The notes below the pieces were generated by a model, which did no database searches, was not told where the DNA came from, and saw only the letters and a list, made by a program, of their open reading frames with translations. From NCBI GenBank assembly GCA_003212195.1, contig QCQM01000004.1, forward strand, positions 1-46,967: a stretch of 46,967 nucleotides of DNA. The letters run 5' to 3'. Below, in pieces: positions 37,983 through 46,715 of the stretch. The DNA is from Prochlorococcus sp. AG-449-O05. Lineage in GTDB: Bacteria > Cyanobacteriota > Cyanobacteriia > PCC-6307 > Cyanobiaceae. Within the stretch, counting starts at the first letter, position 1. Every line of letters begins with the position of its first letter. Made by a program: the position numbers and the translations under genes.

Positions 37983-39080
37983 CTACTTATTTATTAAGTC
38001 ACATTGAGCATGATGTAGAAGCAAATGATCAGCAAGTACTAAAGCTACCATAGCATCAACCATGGGAACTGCTCTTGGTAGAACGCATGGATCGTGTCTC
38101 CCTTTTGCTTTCATAAGTACTTCTTTACCTTCAGCATTTACTGTTTTCTGTTCTTTCCCGATGGTTGCTGTAGGTTTAAAAGCTATCTTCATCTCGATAT
38201 TTTCGCCATTACTTATTCCGCCCTGTATACCTCCTGAATTGTTTGATGTTGTTCTTAACTTACTTATATCATCAGACTTGATGAAGGCATCATTATGTTC
38301 GCTTCCTTTTAAATAAGTTCCAGAGAAACCTGAACCTATTTCAAAGCCTTTTGTGGCAGGCAAAGACATCAAAGCCTTTGCCAAATCAGCTTCTAATTTA
38401 TCAAAAACAGGCATTCCAAGACCAGAGGGAACATTTCTTACTAGACATTCAATAACACCGCCGCAAGAGTCTCCTTGACGCTTTAATTCCTTAATTCTCT
38501 CGATCATTTCTGTTGATACCTTTTCATCAGGACATCTAACAATATTAGAATCTATTTTTTTGAGAGAAATCTTCTCTTTATTTATATCAGAATCAATATC
38601 ATGTATACGCTTTACCCAAGATAGTATTTCAATTTTACAGAAGGTTTTTAATAATTGTTTTGCTACAGCACCAGCAGCTACTCTCCCAATTGTTTCTCTA
38701 GCAGAAGCTCTTCCACCGCCAGAACTTGCCTGAATTCCATATTTCAGATGATATGTACCATCTGCATGAGAAGGTCTAAATACCTGCTCCAAATTATTAT
38801 AATCTCCTGGTCTTTGATCCTTATTTCTTACCAACATTGCTATTGGAGTTCCAAGTGTTATCCCTTCTTTTATCCCACTTAATATTTCAATTTTATCTTC
38901 TTCATTTCTGGGTGTTGTAATGTCACTTTGGCCAGGTCTGCGCCTATCTAATTCATTTTGTATCAGCTTTATATCAACTTTTAGCTTAGGTGGACATCCA
39001 TCAAGGATAACTCCTACCGCACCACCATGTGATTCTCCAAAAGTACTAACACGAAAAATTTTTCCAAAACTACTACTCAT
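37983..39080 (-). CDS. aroC: AroC, chorismate synthase
   Basis: Final shikimate step, requiring reduced FMN. 365 residues. Signatures: [18 protein letters not shown] at the N-terminus, [30 protein letters not shown], the [20 protein letters not shown] loop and [22 protein letters not shown] near the C-terminus. ATG start at 39080. It lies downstream of psbA on the same strand but is separated by the psbA terminator. Confidence 0.98.
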   Translation of the reverse strand: MSSSFGKIFRVSTFGESHGGAVGVILDGCPPKLKVDIKLIQNELDRRRPGQSDITTPRNEEDKIEILSGIKEGITLGTPIAMLVRNKDQRPGDYNNLEQVFRPSHADGTYHLKYGIQASSGGGRASARETIGRVAAGAVAKQLLKTFCKIEILSWVKRIHDIDSDINKEKISLKKIDSNIVRCPDEKVSTEMIERIKELKRQGDSCGGVIECLVRNVPSGLGMPVFDKLEADLAKALMSLPATKGFEIGSGFSGTYLKGSEHNDAFIKSDDISKLRTTSNNSGGIQGGISNGENIEMKIAFKPTATIGKEQKTVNAEGKEVLMKAKGRHDPCVLPRAVPMVDAMVALVLADHLLLHHAQCDLINK

Positions 39081-39140
39081 AGAAATATCAAATGTTTTAT
39101 CTATATATAAACATTATATGAAACCAATTGAAAATTAAAC

Positions 39141-39167
39141 AAAAAAAAGCCCCCAAAAAGGGGGCTT
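39141..39167 (-). terminator. Rho-independent terminator of psbA
   Basis: AAGCCCCC (39147-39154) pairs with GGGGGCTT (39160-39167) around a 5-base loop. On the minus strand this is followed by a T run, complementary to the A run from 39141. It ends psbA transcription before aroC. Confidence 0.9.
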
Positions 39168-39188
39168 GTAAGTTTAAGAACTTTAAGC

Positions 39189-40271
39189 TTAACCGATAGC
39201 TGGAGCTGAAAGAGCTACTGTTGTAGACTCAGCTGCTGCTAGATCAAGTGGGAAGTTGTGAGCGTTACGCTCGTGCATTACTTCCATACCTAGGTTTGCT
39301 CTGTTAAGAACGTCACCCCATGTAGGAACAATCTTACCGTTTGCATCAACAACTGACTGGTTGAAGTTGAAACCGTTAAGGTTGAATGCCATTGTGCAGA
39401 TACCCATTGAAGTTAACCATACACAAACAACTGGGAATACAGCTAGGAAGAAGTGAAGACTTCTGCTGTTGTTGAAACTTGCATATTGGAAGATCAAACG
39501 ACCGAAGTAGCCATGAGCTGCAACGATGTTATATGTTTCTTCTTCTTGTCCGAACTTGTAACCATAGTTCTGAGATTCTGTCTCAGTTGTTTCTCTGATT
39601 AGAGATGAAGTAACAAGTGAACCGTGCATAGCTGAGAATAAAGATCCTCCGAACATACCAGCAACACCAGCCATGTGGAATGGGTGCATAAGAATGTTGT
39701 GCTCTGCCTGGAAAACAAACATGAAGTTGAATGTTCCAGAGATACCTAGAGGCATTCCGTCAGAGAATGAACCTTGACCGAATGGGTATACAAGGAATAC
39801 TGCGAAAGCTGCTGAAACTGGTGCAGAGTATGCAACACAGATCCATGGACGCATACCTAAACGGTATGAAAGCTCCCACTGTCTTCCCATGTATGCTGAG
39901 ATACCAATTAGGAAGTGGAAAATTACAAGCTGGTAAGGACCACCGTTGTATAACCACTCATCTACAGTAGCTGCTTCCCAAATTGGGTAGAAGTGTAGAC
40001 CAATAGCGTTAGATGAAGGAACAACTGCACCTGAGATGATGTTGTTGCCATATAGGAATGAACCAGCAACTGGCTCTCTAATTCCGTCGATGTCTACTGG
40101 TGGTGCTGCGATGAATGCAACGATGAAGCAAGCCGCTGCTGTAAGAAGGCATGGAATCATTAAGACGCCGAACCAACCAACATAAATTCTGTTGTTAGTT
40201 GATGTTACCCACTCACAAAACTGTGGCCAACCTTTTAACAGCGAAGAACGCTGCTGCTGAATAGTTGTCAT
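39189..40271 (-). CDS. psbA: PsbA, photosystem II D1 protein
   Basis: D1 core subunit carrying the QB site and most Mn4CaO5 ligands. 360 residues. With a one-residue offset from Synechocystis numbering the ligands are all present: D171, E190, H333, E334, D343 and A345; the chlorophyll ligand is H199. The C-terminal extension after NFPLDLA ([15 protein letters not shown]) is the CtpA-processed tail. The residue equivalent to position 130 is glutamine (YMGRQW). ATG start. The strong terminator and structured leader suit high, regulated expression. Confidence 0.99.
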   Translation of the reverse strand: MTTIQQQRSSLLKGWPQFCEWVTSTNNRIYVGWFGVLMIPCLLTAAACFIVAFIAAPPVDIDGIREPVAGSFLYGNNIISGAVVPSSNAIGLHFYPIWEAATVDEWLYNGGPYQLVIFHFLIGISAYMGRQWELSYRLGMRPWICVAYSAPVSAAFAVFLVYPFGQGSFSDGMPLGISGTFNFMFVFQAEHNILMHPFHMAGVAGMFGGSLFSAMHGSLVTSSLIRETTETESQNYGYKFGQEEETYNIVAAHGYFGRLIFQYASFNNSRSLHFFLAVFPVVCVWLTSMGICTMAFNLNGFNFNQSVVDANGKIVPTWGDVLNRANLGMEVMHERNAHNFPLDLAAAESTTVALSAPAIG

Positions 40272-40459
40272 GAGTTCGTAAAGTATGTCTCTAAAGTGAG
40301 ACGTGTAAATAAAAACGGAAAAAATTTCCGCTTCGAAGATTTTAGACCAAAATCGCGAAAAATGTGTAAATATTTCTTCTTTAAGTAAACTAATTTCTTA
40401 GGAAATAGGAGAAAAGGACTTCAATGTCTTAAGATTTTCTTTGTTATTGAGGATTCAAC
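40272..40459 (-). promoter_or_regulatory. psbA upstream region: candidate promoter and hairpin leader
   Basis: On the minus strand, TAAAAT (40339-40344) is a candidate -10 box, with TTTACA (40365-40370) as a -35-like hexamer at a 20-base spacing, longer than ideal. The implied leader of about 60 bases contains two perfect hairpins: CGGAAA-AAA-TTTCCG (40316-40330) and GTCTC-TAAAGT-GAGAC (40287-40302). A palindrome CTTCGAAG (40331-40338) sits at the start site. Nothing protein-coding is seen here. Confidence 0.4.
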
Positions 40460-40588
40460 TTGGTAATAATCGAATGGCTTCTGAACGGAAAAAGATCTAG
40501 AGAAGTAGTTTCCTTAAGAGAAGCTAAGCATAGAAGACTGCAATTAGAGGCTTTTGGAGCTATTATTTATTGGAGTGAAAGAATTTAG
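40460..40588 (+). CDS. Small conserved-looking protein (42 aa), divergent from psbA
   Basis: A 43-codon frame starting TTG encodes LVIIEWLLNGKRSREVVSLR, then EAKHRRLQLEAFGAIIYWSERI. It has real protein character: a hydrophobic N-terminus, basic middle and amphipathic helix, with little resemblance to random AT-rich translation. It resembles a short picocyanobacterial protein I have seen near psbA, but I cannot name a family. Upstream the frame is stopped by TGA 12 bases before, so the TTG is the only canonical start. Divergent from psbA; followed by an A13 run. Confidence 0.6.
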   Translation: MVIIEWLLNGKRSREVVSLREAKHRRLQLEAFGAIIYWSERI

Positions 40589-40705
40589 GTTTTTAAAGTT
40601 TAAGAATTAATAAAAAAAAAAAAATTATTGAATATTAAATAAACTTATCTTTTAAATAAAAAATCCTTATTAGTTTTCAGTAATTTATTGTTCTGGTTTC
40701 TTAAT

Positions 40706-41611
40706 TTAAAGACTTTCAAACTCTTGAACCCATTGTTTTTTGGAACAAATCACTTCTTTTTTTGTGTAGCTCATGGCAATTTTTTTTTCCTTATAAGCGA
40801 CTTCTCCAATAAAAACAGGCCAAATCAATTGGTCTCCATCATATTTGTGAATTATTCCTTGGCTATCCAGAAATAATGGATCTCCTTTTTTAATCATTTT
40901 CCAATCTTGGTTTATTCTATCAGGATGAATTAGGCCATCAATATCTCCTTTTTCATCTCTTGGATAATCTATGCTCCCTTGATGAACGTGAACAACTAAT
41001 TCCTTTGGAAGTTCTATAAGGTTGTTTTTTAATTTATCTATCTCTTCCCTTAGGGAGCTAATTATTAAAAAGAATCTATCTATGATTTTTGGATCATAAA
41101 AATTTTGTGCTACAGCTCCTATTTCAATAACTAGACCACATGGCCAAGCTTCTACAAGAAAGCCTGTTTGAGCTTTGTCTTTTTCGTGCAAATAAATGGG
41201 CAATCCAAATTTGTTCTGCAGTAATGCAGCTAAACAAAAATCCTGGAATCTCCTCCCATACAAAACAATACTAGTTCCCATATTTGCAGTAGTAGTATGC
41301 AAATCAATTGCAATTTGACAGGGTTTAGATCCGTTAATACCAAATTCATCTACTAAAAAATTAGCTCTATTTGTTTCATAAAAGCTATTCTTTTGTTCAT
41401 CAAAATTCTCACTTTCTTTAAAAGATCTATTTAAATCTACATCTATATATCTGTGCCCTTTTTCATAGGCAACAGGATTGCCTATGATGTACTCATACTC
41501 AATACCATGATTTAGCCTGTTTTTTTCTCTATTAAATTTCTTAACAGCCCAAACAGGATTAATTTCATTACCATGAGTGCCTGAAACGATAAGAATTCTT
41601 TGAACAGTCAT
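40706..41611 (-). CDS. Aspartoacylase/AstE family zinc carboxypeptidase-like protein
   Basis: 301-residue enzyme of the M14-like aspartoacylase family (hydrolyses N-acyl amino acids such as N-acetylaspartate). Zinc and catalytic motifs: SGTHGNEINPVWAV (His and Glu ligands, about 10-23), the DVDLNRSFKE block, AIDLHTTTANMG (second His) and LVIEIGAVAQNF. Substrate in a cyanobacterium is not known. ATG start at 41611; divergent from the GST-like gene with only 23 bases between starts. Confidence 0.88.
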   Translation of the reverse strand: MTVQRILIVSGTHGNEINPVWAVKKFNREKNRLNHGIEYEYIIGNPVAYEKGHRYIDVDLNRSFKESENFDEQKNSFYETNRANFLVDEFGINGSKPCQIAIDLHTTTANMGTSIVLYGRRFQDFCLAALLQNKFGLPIYLHEKDKAQTGFLVEAWPCGLVIEIGAVAQNFYDPKIIDRFFLIISSLREEIDKLKNNLIELPKELVVHVHQGSIDYPRDEKGDIDGLIHPDRINQDWKMIKKGDPLFLDSQGIIHKYDGDQLIWPVFIGEVAYKEKKIAMSYTKKEVICSKKQWVQEFESL

Positions 41612-41634
41612 TTTTTCTTTAAAAATAAAATTTC

Positions 41635-42579
41635 ATGCAAAATAAATACCTAATTAAGGCCTCAAAAAAATTCTGGTTTTGGTTTTGGAACAAATTAATG
41701 AATGGCTTCGCACCATCAGATTTACATGGTAATTATAAGAGGCCTAAAGGTATAACAATTGATAATGAATACGATATTAATAATGAAAATAGACAAATTT
41801 ATTTATTGGTAGGGAGTTCTTGTCCATGGTGTCAAAGAACCTTACTCGTCCAAGAAATAAAACATTTACCTGAAAAAGTTAAAGTTATTTTTTTAAAAGC
41901 AGATGTTGAGCATGGCGAATGGGTTTTCAATACAAAGCTTAAGGGATGTATGAGACTTTCTGACCTCTACAAAAAAGCTAATAAAAAGATAATTTTTAGA
42001 GCGACATTACCTCTCTTAATTAGTTTTGTAAAAGATGATGTAAATATTTTGTCCAATGAAAGTTCCCAGATAATAAGACTGCTCAATTCAATAAAAATTC
42101 AATCAAAATATCAAATATTAACTATTAAAGACTGTAATCAAAAATTTTTAGATTTAATTAATAACAGCATTAATGATGGCGTCTATAAATGTGGTTTCGC
42201 CAGAAACCAGTCAGCTTACGAAAAAGCAAGTAAAAATCTTTTCGCAGCTTTAAGTGAAGTTGAAAATTTACTACATAAAAACAAAGGAGACTGGATATTC
42301 GGAGAAGATTTAACCTATGCAGATATTTACCTTTTTCCAACTCTTATAAGATGGGAATTGATATATAGCAAACTTTTCAAATGTACTGAACAAGAACTAT
42401 CAAGTTTTGAAAAGATTATTGAATGGAGATTAAAATTCTTTAATTTACCTAACGTAAATAGAACATGCTTCGGCAATGAATGGAAAAAAGATTACTACAA
42501 AGCTTTATTCCCTTTAAACCCAAATCAACTAATACCAGTTTTACCATCGCTAGAAGAAATAATGAGATTAGAGTCTTAA
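41635..42579 (+). CDS. Glutathione S-transferase family protein (Xi-class/GS-hydroquinone reductase-like)
   Basis: 314 residues. The thioredoxin-fold N-terminal domain has the active-site motif SSCPWCQRTLLV (about 61-72), the CPWC of the Xi class (glutathionyl-hydroquinone reductases). It is followed by an all-helical GST C-terminal domain with GDWIFGEDLTYADIYLFPTLIRW (about 219-241). Reaction on quinones is inferred from the class; Prochlorococcus also uses such proteins in uncertain roles. ATG start. A run of 15 A follows downstream (42600-42614). Confidence 0.85.
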   Translation: MQNKYLIKASKKFWFWFWNKLMNGFAPSDLHGNYKRPKGITIDNEYDINNENRQIYLLVGSSCPWCQRTLLVQEIKHLPEKVKVIFLKADVEHGEWVFNTKLKGCMRLSDLYKKANKKIIFRATLPLLISFVKDDVNILSNESSQIIRLLNSIKIQSKYQILTIKDCNQKFLDLINNSINDGVYKCGFARNQSAYEKASKNLFAALSEVENLLHKNKGDWIFGEDLTYADIYLFPTLIRWELIYSKLFKCTEQELSSFEKIIEWRLKFFNLPNVNRTCFGNEWKKDYYKALFPLNPNQLIPVLPSLEEIMRLES

Positions 42580-42711
42580 AAATAAATTAATCAATTTCGA
42601 AAAAAAAAAAAAAATGATGTTGTAATGAACACTTATTTAGTTCATAGATAATGCATTTTCATTAGAAATTAACTATGTTATGTATGTCTACTAAAGTACG
42701 AAAAGCTTAAA

Positions 42712-42930
42712 ATGAAATCCATTGACGAACACATTCAAAAAGATCAATCGGAAATCGAATCTGCAAAAGCAGAGGGCAATCTTCCAAAGGTCAGACATTT
42801 AACTGAAGAGCTAAAAGAACTTGAAGAATATAAGGATCATCATCCAGATGATAAACATGACCCTAATGCTTTGGAACTATTCTGCGATGCCAACCCGGAC
42901 GAACCAGAATGTCTTGTTTATGACGATTAA
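42712..42930 (+). CDS. cp12: CP12-like protein lacking the N-terminal cysteine pair
   Basis: 72-residue acidic, largely disordered protein. The C-terminal motif ALELFCDANPDEPECLVYDD has the conserved cysteine pair (C58 and C67) that in CP12 bridges GAPDH and PRK and shuts down the Calvin cycle in the dark. The N-terminal half, which in many CP12 proteins has another pair, has none. The core TEELKELEEYKD (about 31-42) corresponds to the PRK-binding helix region. A strong terminator follows. Confidence 0.9.
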   Translation: MKSIDEHIQKDQSEIESAKAEGNLPKVRHLTEELKELEEYKDHHPDDKHDPNALELFCDANPDEPECLVYDD

Positions 42931-42957
42931 GTTTTCTTTTGATTGATAATGCACAAT

Positions 42958-42982
42958 AAAAAGGGCCCTTAAAGCCCTTTTT
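42958..42982 (+). terminator. Rho-independent terminator of cp12
   Basis: AAAAAGGGC (42958-42966) pairs with GCCCTTTTT (42974-42982) around a 7-base loop, followed by more T-rich sequence. It is 27 bases after the cp12 stop. The near-symmetry means it may also serve the opposite-strand 60-aa gene. Confidence 0.85.
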
Positions 42983-42997
42983 TATTTGTTAATCCTA

Positions 42998-43180
42998 TTA
43001 GTAATCTCTATTAAAGTCTGATGGACTTCCTGTAAGAGAACATACAACCGACTCCTCATTTTTCATTTCCTTGACTTCTACAATTGGTCTTCCCATTTTC
43101 TTCAAAACCTCAATATCTTGCATGGTTTGACATCTAGCTATTATTTTTCCTTGTTGATCAAAGCAAGTATAAAAATTCAT
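42998..43180 (-). CDS. Small conserved hypothetical protein (60 aa)
   Basis: 60 residues: MNFYTCFDQQGKIIARCQTM, then a mixed charged region and a C-terminal VVCSLTGSPSDFNRDY. Three cysteines (at about 6, 17 and 47). No family recognised, but clean start, composition and position between cp12 and obgE suggest a real gene. The convergent cp12 terminator lies just past its 3' end. Confidence 0.68.
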   Translation of the reverse strand: MNFYTCFDQQGKIIARCQTMQDIEVLKKMGRPIVEVKEMKNEESVVCSLTGSPSDFNRDY

Positions 43181-43265
43181 ATTGTGTTTAAAGAAGTATC
43201 TTATTTATGACTAATTTTCATTATTAAATCAAGTATTTTTTTTACAAAACGATTTTTCATTTAAG

Positions 43266-44249
43266 TTAGATCCTTTTCCATACTTCAGAAAGCAGTGAAG
43301 ATAAACCTTTTTTTAAAGATGAAGAAATAACTAAAACTTTCTTTTTAGATAAATCTTCTAACTTTTTTGAAATTATTTTCAAATAATCATCATCTACCAG
43401 CTCCATTTTATTCAATACTATTATCCTCTCTTTATCTAAAAGACCTTTCCCATATTTTTTTAATTCCTGCTCAATTATCTCAAAATCATGTAAAGGATTT
43501 TCTGCAATTGAATCAATTAAGTGAATAAGTATCTTCGTTCTTTGGATGTGCCTTAAAAAATCATGCCCTAAACCTACTCCATCAGCTGCCCCTGATATTA
43601 ATCCAGGAATATCCGCGAACAGGCAACCATTCCCATCAATTTTTCTTACTACACCTAGGTTAGGTATTAGAGTTGTGAAAGGATAATTTGCAATTTTTGG
43701 TCGGGCAGATGATAAAACGGAAATCAAAGTACTTTTCCCAGCATTCGGAAGGCCTATAATCCCAACCTCTGCAAGAAGTTTTAGTTCTAATTGAACCTCC
43801 CATATCTCGCCATCTTTTCCTTCAGTGAATGATTCTGGGGCTCTATTTTGATTACTTAAATAGTAAGCATTACCATGTCCTCCTCTTCCTCCAATAGCAA
43901 TAGTTAAACTCTGTTTATCTTTAGTTAAGTCTCCTAAAATAATGCCTGTTTTAATATCCTTTATTTCTGTACCGCAGGGAACTTTAAGAATTGTATCCTC
44001 ACCTGAAGCACCTGATCTCTTATTAGGACCTCCTTTGCATCCATCTTCAGCAATGATTTCACGTTTGAATTTGAAATCTAATAATGTTTGAAGATTATTA
44101 TCAGCGATCAAAATAACTGAACCCCCTCTGCCACCATTTCCACCCGAAGGTCCTCCAGCAGGAACGAATTTTTCTCTCCTAAATGAAACTATTCCATTAC
44201 CACCTTTTCCAGCTTTAAGAATAATGTTTGCTTGATCAATAAATTGCAC
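43266..44249 (-). CDS. obgE: ObgE/CgtA GTPase
   Basis: Essential Obg-family GTPase of large-subunit ribosome assembly. 327 residues. Glycine-rich Obg domain first (about 1-158; [20 protein letters not shown] and the [11 protein letters not shown] loops), then the G domain: G1 [13 protein letters not shown] (about 165-177), switch II DIPGLI, NKMELVD as NKxD. The C-terminal OCT extension seen in some bacteria is absent, as usual in cyanobacteria. Downstream of mutS2, 40 bases away, same strand. Confidence 0.97.
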   Translation of the reverse strand: MQFIDQANIILKAGKGGNGIVSFRREKFVPAGGPSGGNGGRGGSVILIADNNLQTLLDFKFKREIIAEDGCKGGPNKRSGASGEDTILKVPCGTEIKDIKTGIILGDLTKDKQSLTIAIGGRGGHGNAYYLSNQNRAPESFTEGKDGEIWEVQLELKLLAEVGIIGLPNAGKSTLISVLSSARPKIANYPFTTLIPNLGVVRKIDGNGCLFADIPGLISGAADGVGLGHDFLRHIQRTKILIHLIDSIAENPLHDFEIIEQELKKYGKGLLDKERIIVLNKMELVDDDYLKIISKKLEDLSKKKVLVISSSLKKGLSSLLSEVWKRI

Positions 44250-44289
44250 TTAATACTCTTATTAAATTGTTTTCTAGGTTTTTTAAATT

Positions 44290-46701
44290 TTATTTTATCC
44301 ACGCAATACTGCAACCAGGTCCACCCTCGTTGTTGGCTGCATCTTCAATCTTATCAACATAATTTAAACCTGATAACCAAATTCTTAATCCCTTCTTTAA
44401 TTTCCCTGTTCCAATTCCATGAACAATCCATAGCGGCCCATGAAATTTTCTAATTTTCTCTTCAATAATTATTTCGGCTTCATGAACTCTTAGCCCTCTT
44501 ACGTCAATTGTATTTTTACTCGTTCTAATTTTAGAAAAAGAAAAATCTTCTCTTGTAGAATTGATCTCAATTTTTGAACTTTTGAAATTAGGCTTCTCTC
44601 CATTAATACCTTCAAAATCATTTACAGATAATGTGCTTCTGAAAGAACCACATTTAACTTCATAAAAACCATTTTTTTTATCTAAATCTACAATTTGTCC
44701 CGTACTATTTAGACTTTTAATTTTTACAAAATCGCCTACCTCAGGATCCCATGATATTGACTTTTCAAATTTTTTTTGGGTTAAGTGTTCTGTCTCAATT
44801 TCCTTTAATCTTTTTCCAATAATTCTCGTATCCTCTCCATTAACATTTTTATCTCTTAATTTTTTAATCAAATCTATTACCTCTTTTTTAGCTGATACTA
44901 AATGTTTTGATAATTTAGACCTTTCAATTTCCTGGATTTTTTCAGCATTTATTTTTTGATATTCATAATTTCTCTTCAGTTCATCATGTAATATTTCAGT
45001 CCTTGCAATCAGTTCTGCAGCAGCTTCTGCAGAATTTTGTTGTTTAATCCTCTCTTCCTCGAGTCCTTTAATAATACTATTAACATTATCAACTTCTTTT
45101 GGCTTTAGATAGTTTGCAGCTTCATTGAGTATGCTTTCATCGAGACCAATTCTCTTTGAAATTGACAAAGCATTACTTCTCCCAGGAATGCCCCAGTTGA
45201 GTATATATTTTGGCTTCAAAGAATCCTCATCAAAGGCAACTGATACGTTTTCAAATCTGGAGTCATTATATTTTAAAGCCTTAATATCTCCGTAATGTGT
45301 AGTTGCTAAAGTAATATCAGATTTATTTGCAAATTCTTTTAATAAAGCCATAGCAAGAGCACTTCCTTCAAGAGGATCTGTACCAGATCCAATCTCATCT
45401 AACAAAACAACTGATAATCCTTTCCTATTATCAAGTGAATCTAATATCTCTTTTATGCGGGATATATGCCCACTAAAGGTAGATAAATTTTCTTCTAATG
45501 ATTGATTATCACCAATATCCACATATATATTTGGACAAAAAGGGATAATAGGATTATTAGTTGAAGGTATCAATAATCCTGCTCTAGTCATAAGTAAAGA
45601 CAAACCCAAACCTTTTAAAGCTGCTGTTTTACCTCCAGTATTTGGACCTGTAATAGCTACAACCTTAGTATTTCTATTTATGTGAAAATCAACAGGAACT
45701 GGGGAAGGAGCTCCTTTTTTCTTATGTTCCCAAATCAATAAAGGATGAGAAAAACCAATTAAAGAAACAATAGGATTTTTCTCAAAAGTAGGAGTTTTGC
45801 CTCCAATCCATTTTGAATATCTTGAACGAGTTAAAGCATTTTCTAATCTCAATAAAATGGATGCCATTTCAATAAGATTTTCTGAATTATCACTAACGAC
45901 TTGGGACCATTTCTTAAGTAATTTAAATTCTTCTGCTGTGATCCTAGCTTCTAAAGAAGCTATCTTATTACCTTTAATTACTACACTATCAGGCTCAAAA
46001 TATACTGTATTTCCTGAAGATGAAGAGTCATGAATTATGCCTTTAAATTTATCTACATAATTAACTTTCACTGCTAAAACAGGCCTACCATATCGATCTC
46101 CAATAGTAGTATCTTGCAAATAAGCTAAATTCCTTTGAATAAATTTCTCAACTAATATTTTTCTTTCAAGTTTCTTAGATAATAATTCTTTTCTAAGAAT
46201 AGATAATTCATTACTAGCATTGTCTGAAATCCTCCCATTAGATTCAATGCCTCTTTTAAAAATCGTTTCGATATTCTGATGGTCAATTAAATTTTTTGTA
46301 ACTGATGAAATGTAAGGCCTTTGTTCAAAATCTAATAAGATTTTTTTTAAATTTCTTCCTGCAGCAATTGTTTTCGCTATTTCTAACAATTCAGAAGATG
46401 AAATTACACCTCCCTTGGAACAAATTTCAATATTTCTACTAATATCAAAGACACCAGAAAAACTAATTGATTTATCTAAATTATTTTCTAGCTCATTTAT
46501 TTCAATAGTTTCATTCAACAATCTTTTAGAGGCTTCGTATTCTGAAGGAATACCAAAACTTAAAATTGCTCGTTTACCCATTTCCGTTGAGGCGAATGAA
46601 GATAAATGCTTTTTTAATGAATCCCACTCTAAAAGGCTTATAGATTCTTCTTTTAAGGCGTTATCTGAATATGATTTTTTAGAATAACTTTTCTCTTGCA
46701 T
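44290..46701 (-). CDS. mutS2: MutS2 family ATPase/endonuclease
   Basis: MutS-like protein linked to suppression of recombination and, in Bacillus, to ribosome rescue. From the ATG at 46701 it is 803 residues (a TTG at 46719 would give 809 and overlap the upstream gene by 4 bases). ATPase: ITGPNTGGKTAALKGLGLSL (Walker A, about residue 330) and VLLDEIGSGTDPLEGSALA (Walker B). A coiled region follows, and a C-terminal Smr nuclease domain (DVRGLRVHEAEIIIEE, LWIVHGIGTGKLKKGLRIWL). Mismatch-recognition domain I is missing, as expected for MutS2. Upstream of obgE. Confidence 0.96.
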   Translation of the reverse strand: MQEKSYSKKSYSDNALKEESISLLEWDSLKKHLSSFASTEMGKRAILSFGIPSEYEASKRLLNETIEINELENNLDKSISFSGVFDISRNIEICSKGGVISSSELLEIAKTIAAGRNLKKILLDFEQRPYISSVTKNLIDHQNIETIFKRGIESNGRISDNASNELSILRKELLSKKLERKILVEKFIQRNLAYLQDTTIGDRYGRPVLAVKVNYVDKFKGIIHDSSSSGNTVYFEPDSVVIKGNKIASLEARITAEEFKLLKKWSQVVSDNSENLIEMASILLRLENALTRSRYSKWIGGKTPTFEKNPIVSLIGFSHPLLIWEHKKKGAPSPVPVDFHINRNTKVVAITGPNTGGKTAALKGLGLSLLMTRAGLLIPSTNNPIIPFCPNIYVDIGDNQSLEENLSTFSGHISRIKEILDSLDNRKGLSVVLLDEIGSGTDPLEGSALAMALLKEFANKSDITLATTHYGDIKALKYNDSRFENVSVAFDEDSLKPKYILNWGIPGRSNALSISKRIGLDESILNEAANYLKPKEVDNVNSIIKGLEEERIKQQNSAEAAAELIARTEILHDELKRNYEYQKINAEKIQEIERSKLSKHLVSAKKEVIDLIKKLRDKNVNGEDTRIIGKRLKEIETEHLTQKKFEKSISWDPEVGDFVKIKSLNSTGQIVDLDKKNGFYEVKCGSFRSTLSVNDFEGINGEKPNFKSSKIEINSTREDFSFSKIRTSKNTIDVRGLRVHEAEIIIEEKIRKFHGPLWIVHGIGTGKLKKGLRIWLSGLNYVDKIEDAANNEGGPGCSIAWIK

Positions 46702-46715
46702 ACAAAAAAAAAGAA

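Noticed and set aside
40287-40302. psbA leader hairpin as a transcription terminator of the divergent gene
   Set aside because: Short 5-bp stem with no T tract; better explained as part of the psbA leader.
42600-42614. A15 run downstream of the GST-like gene as a terminator
   Set aside because: No stem precedes it; it is A, not T, on the coding strand, and is probably a simple homopolymer.
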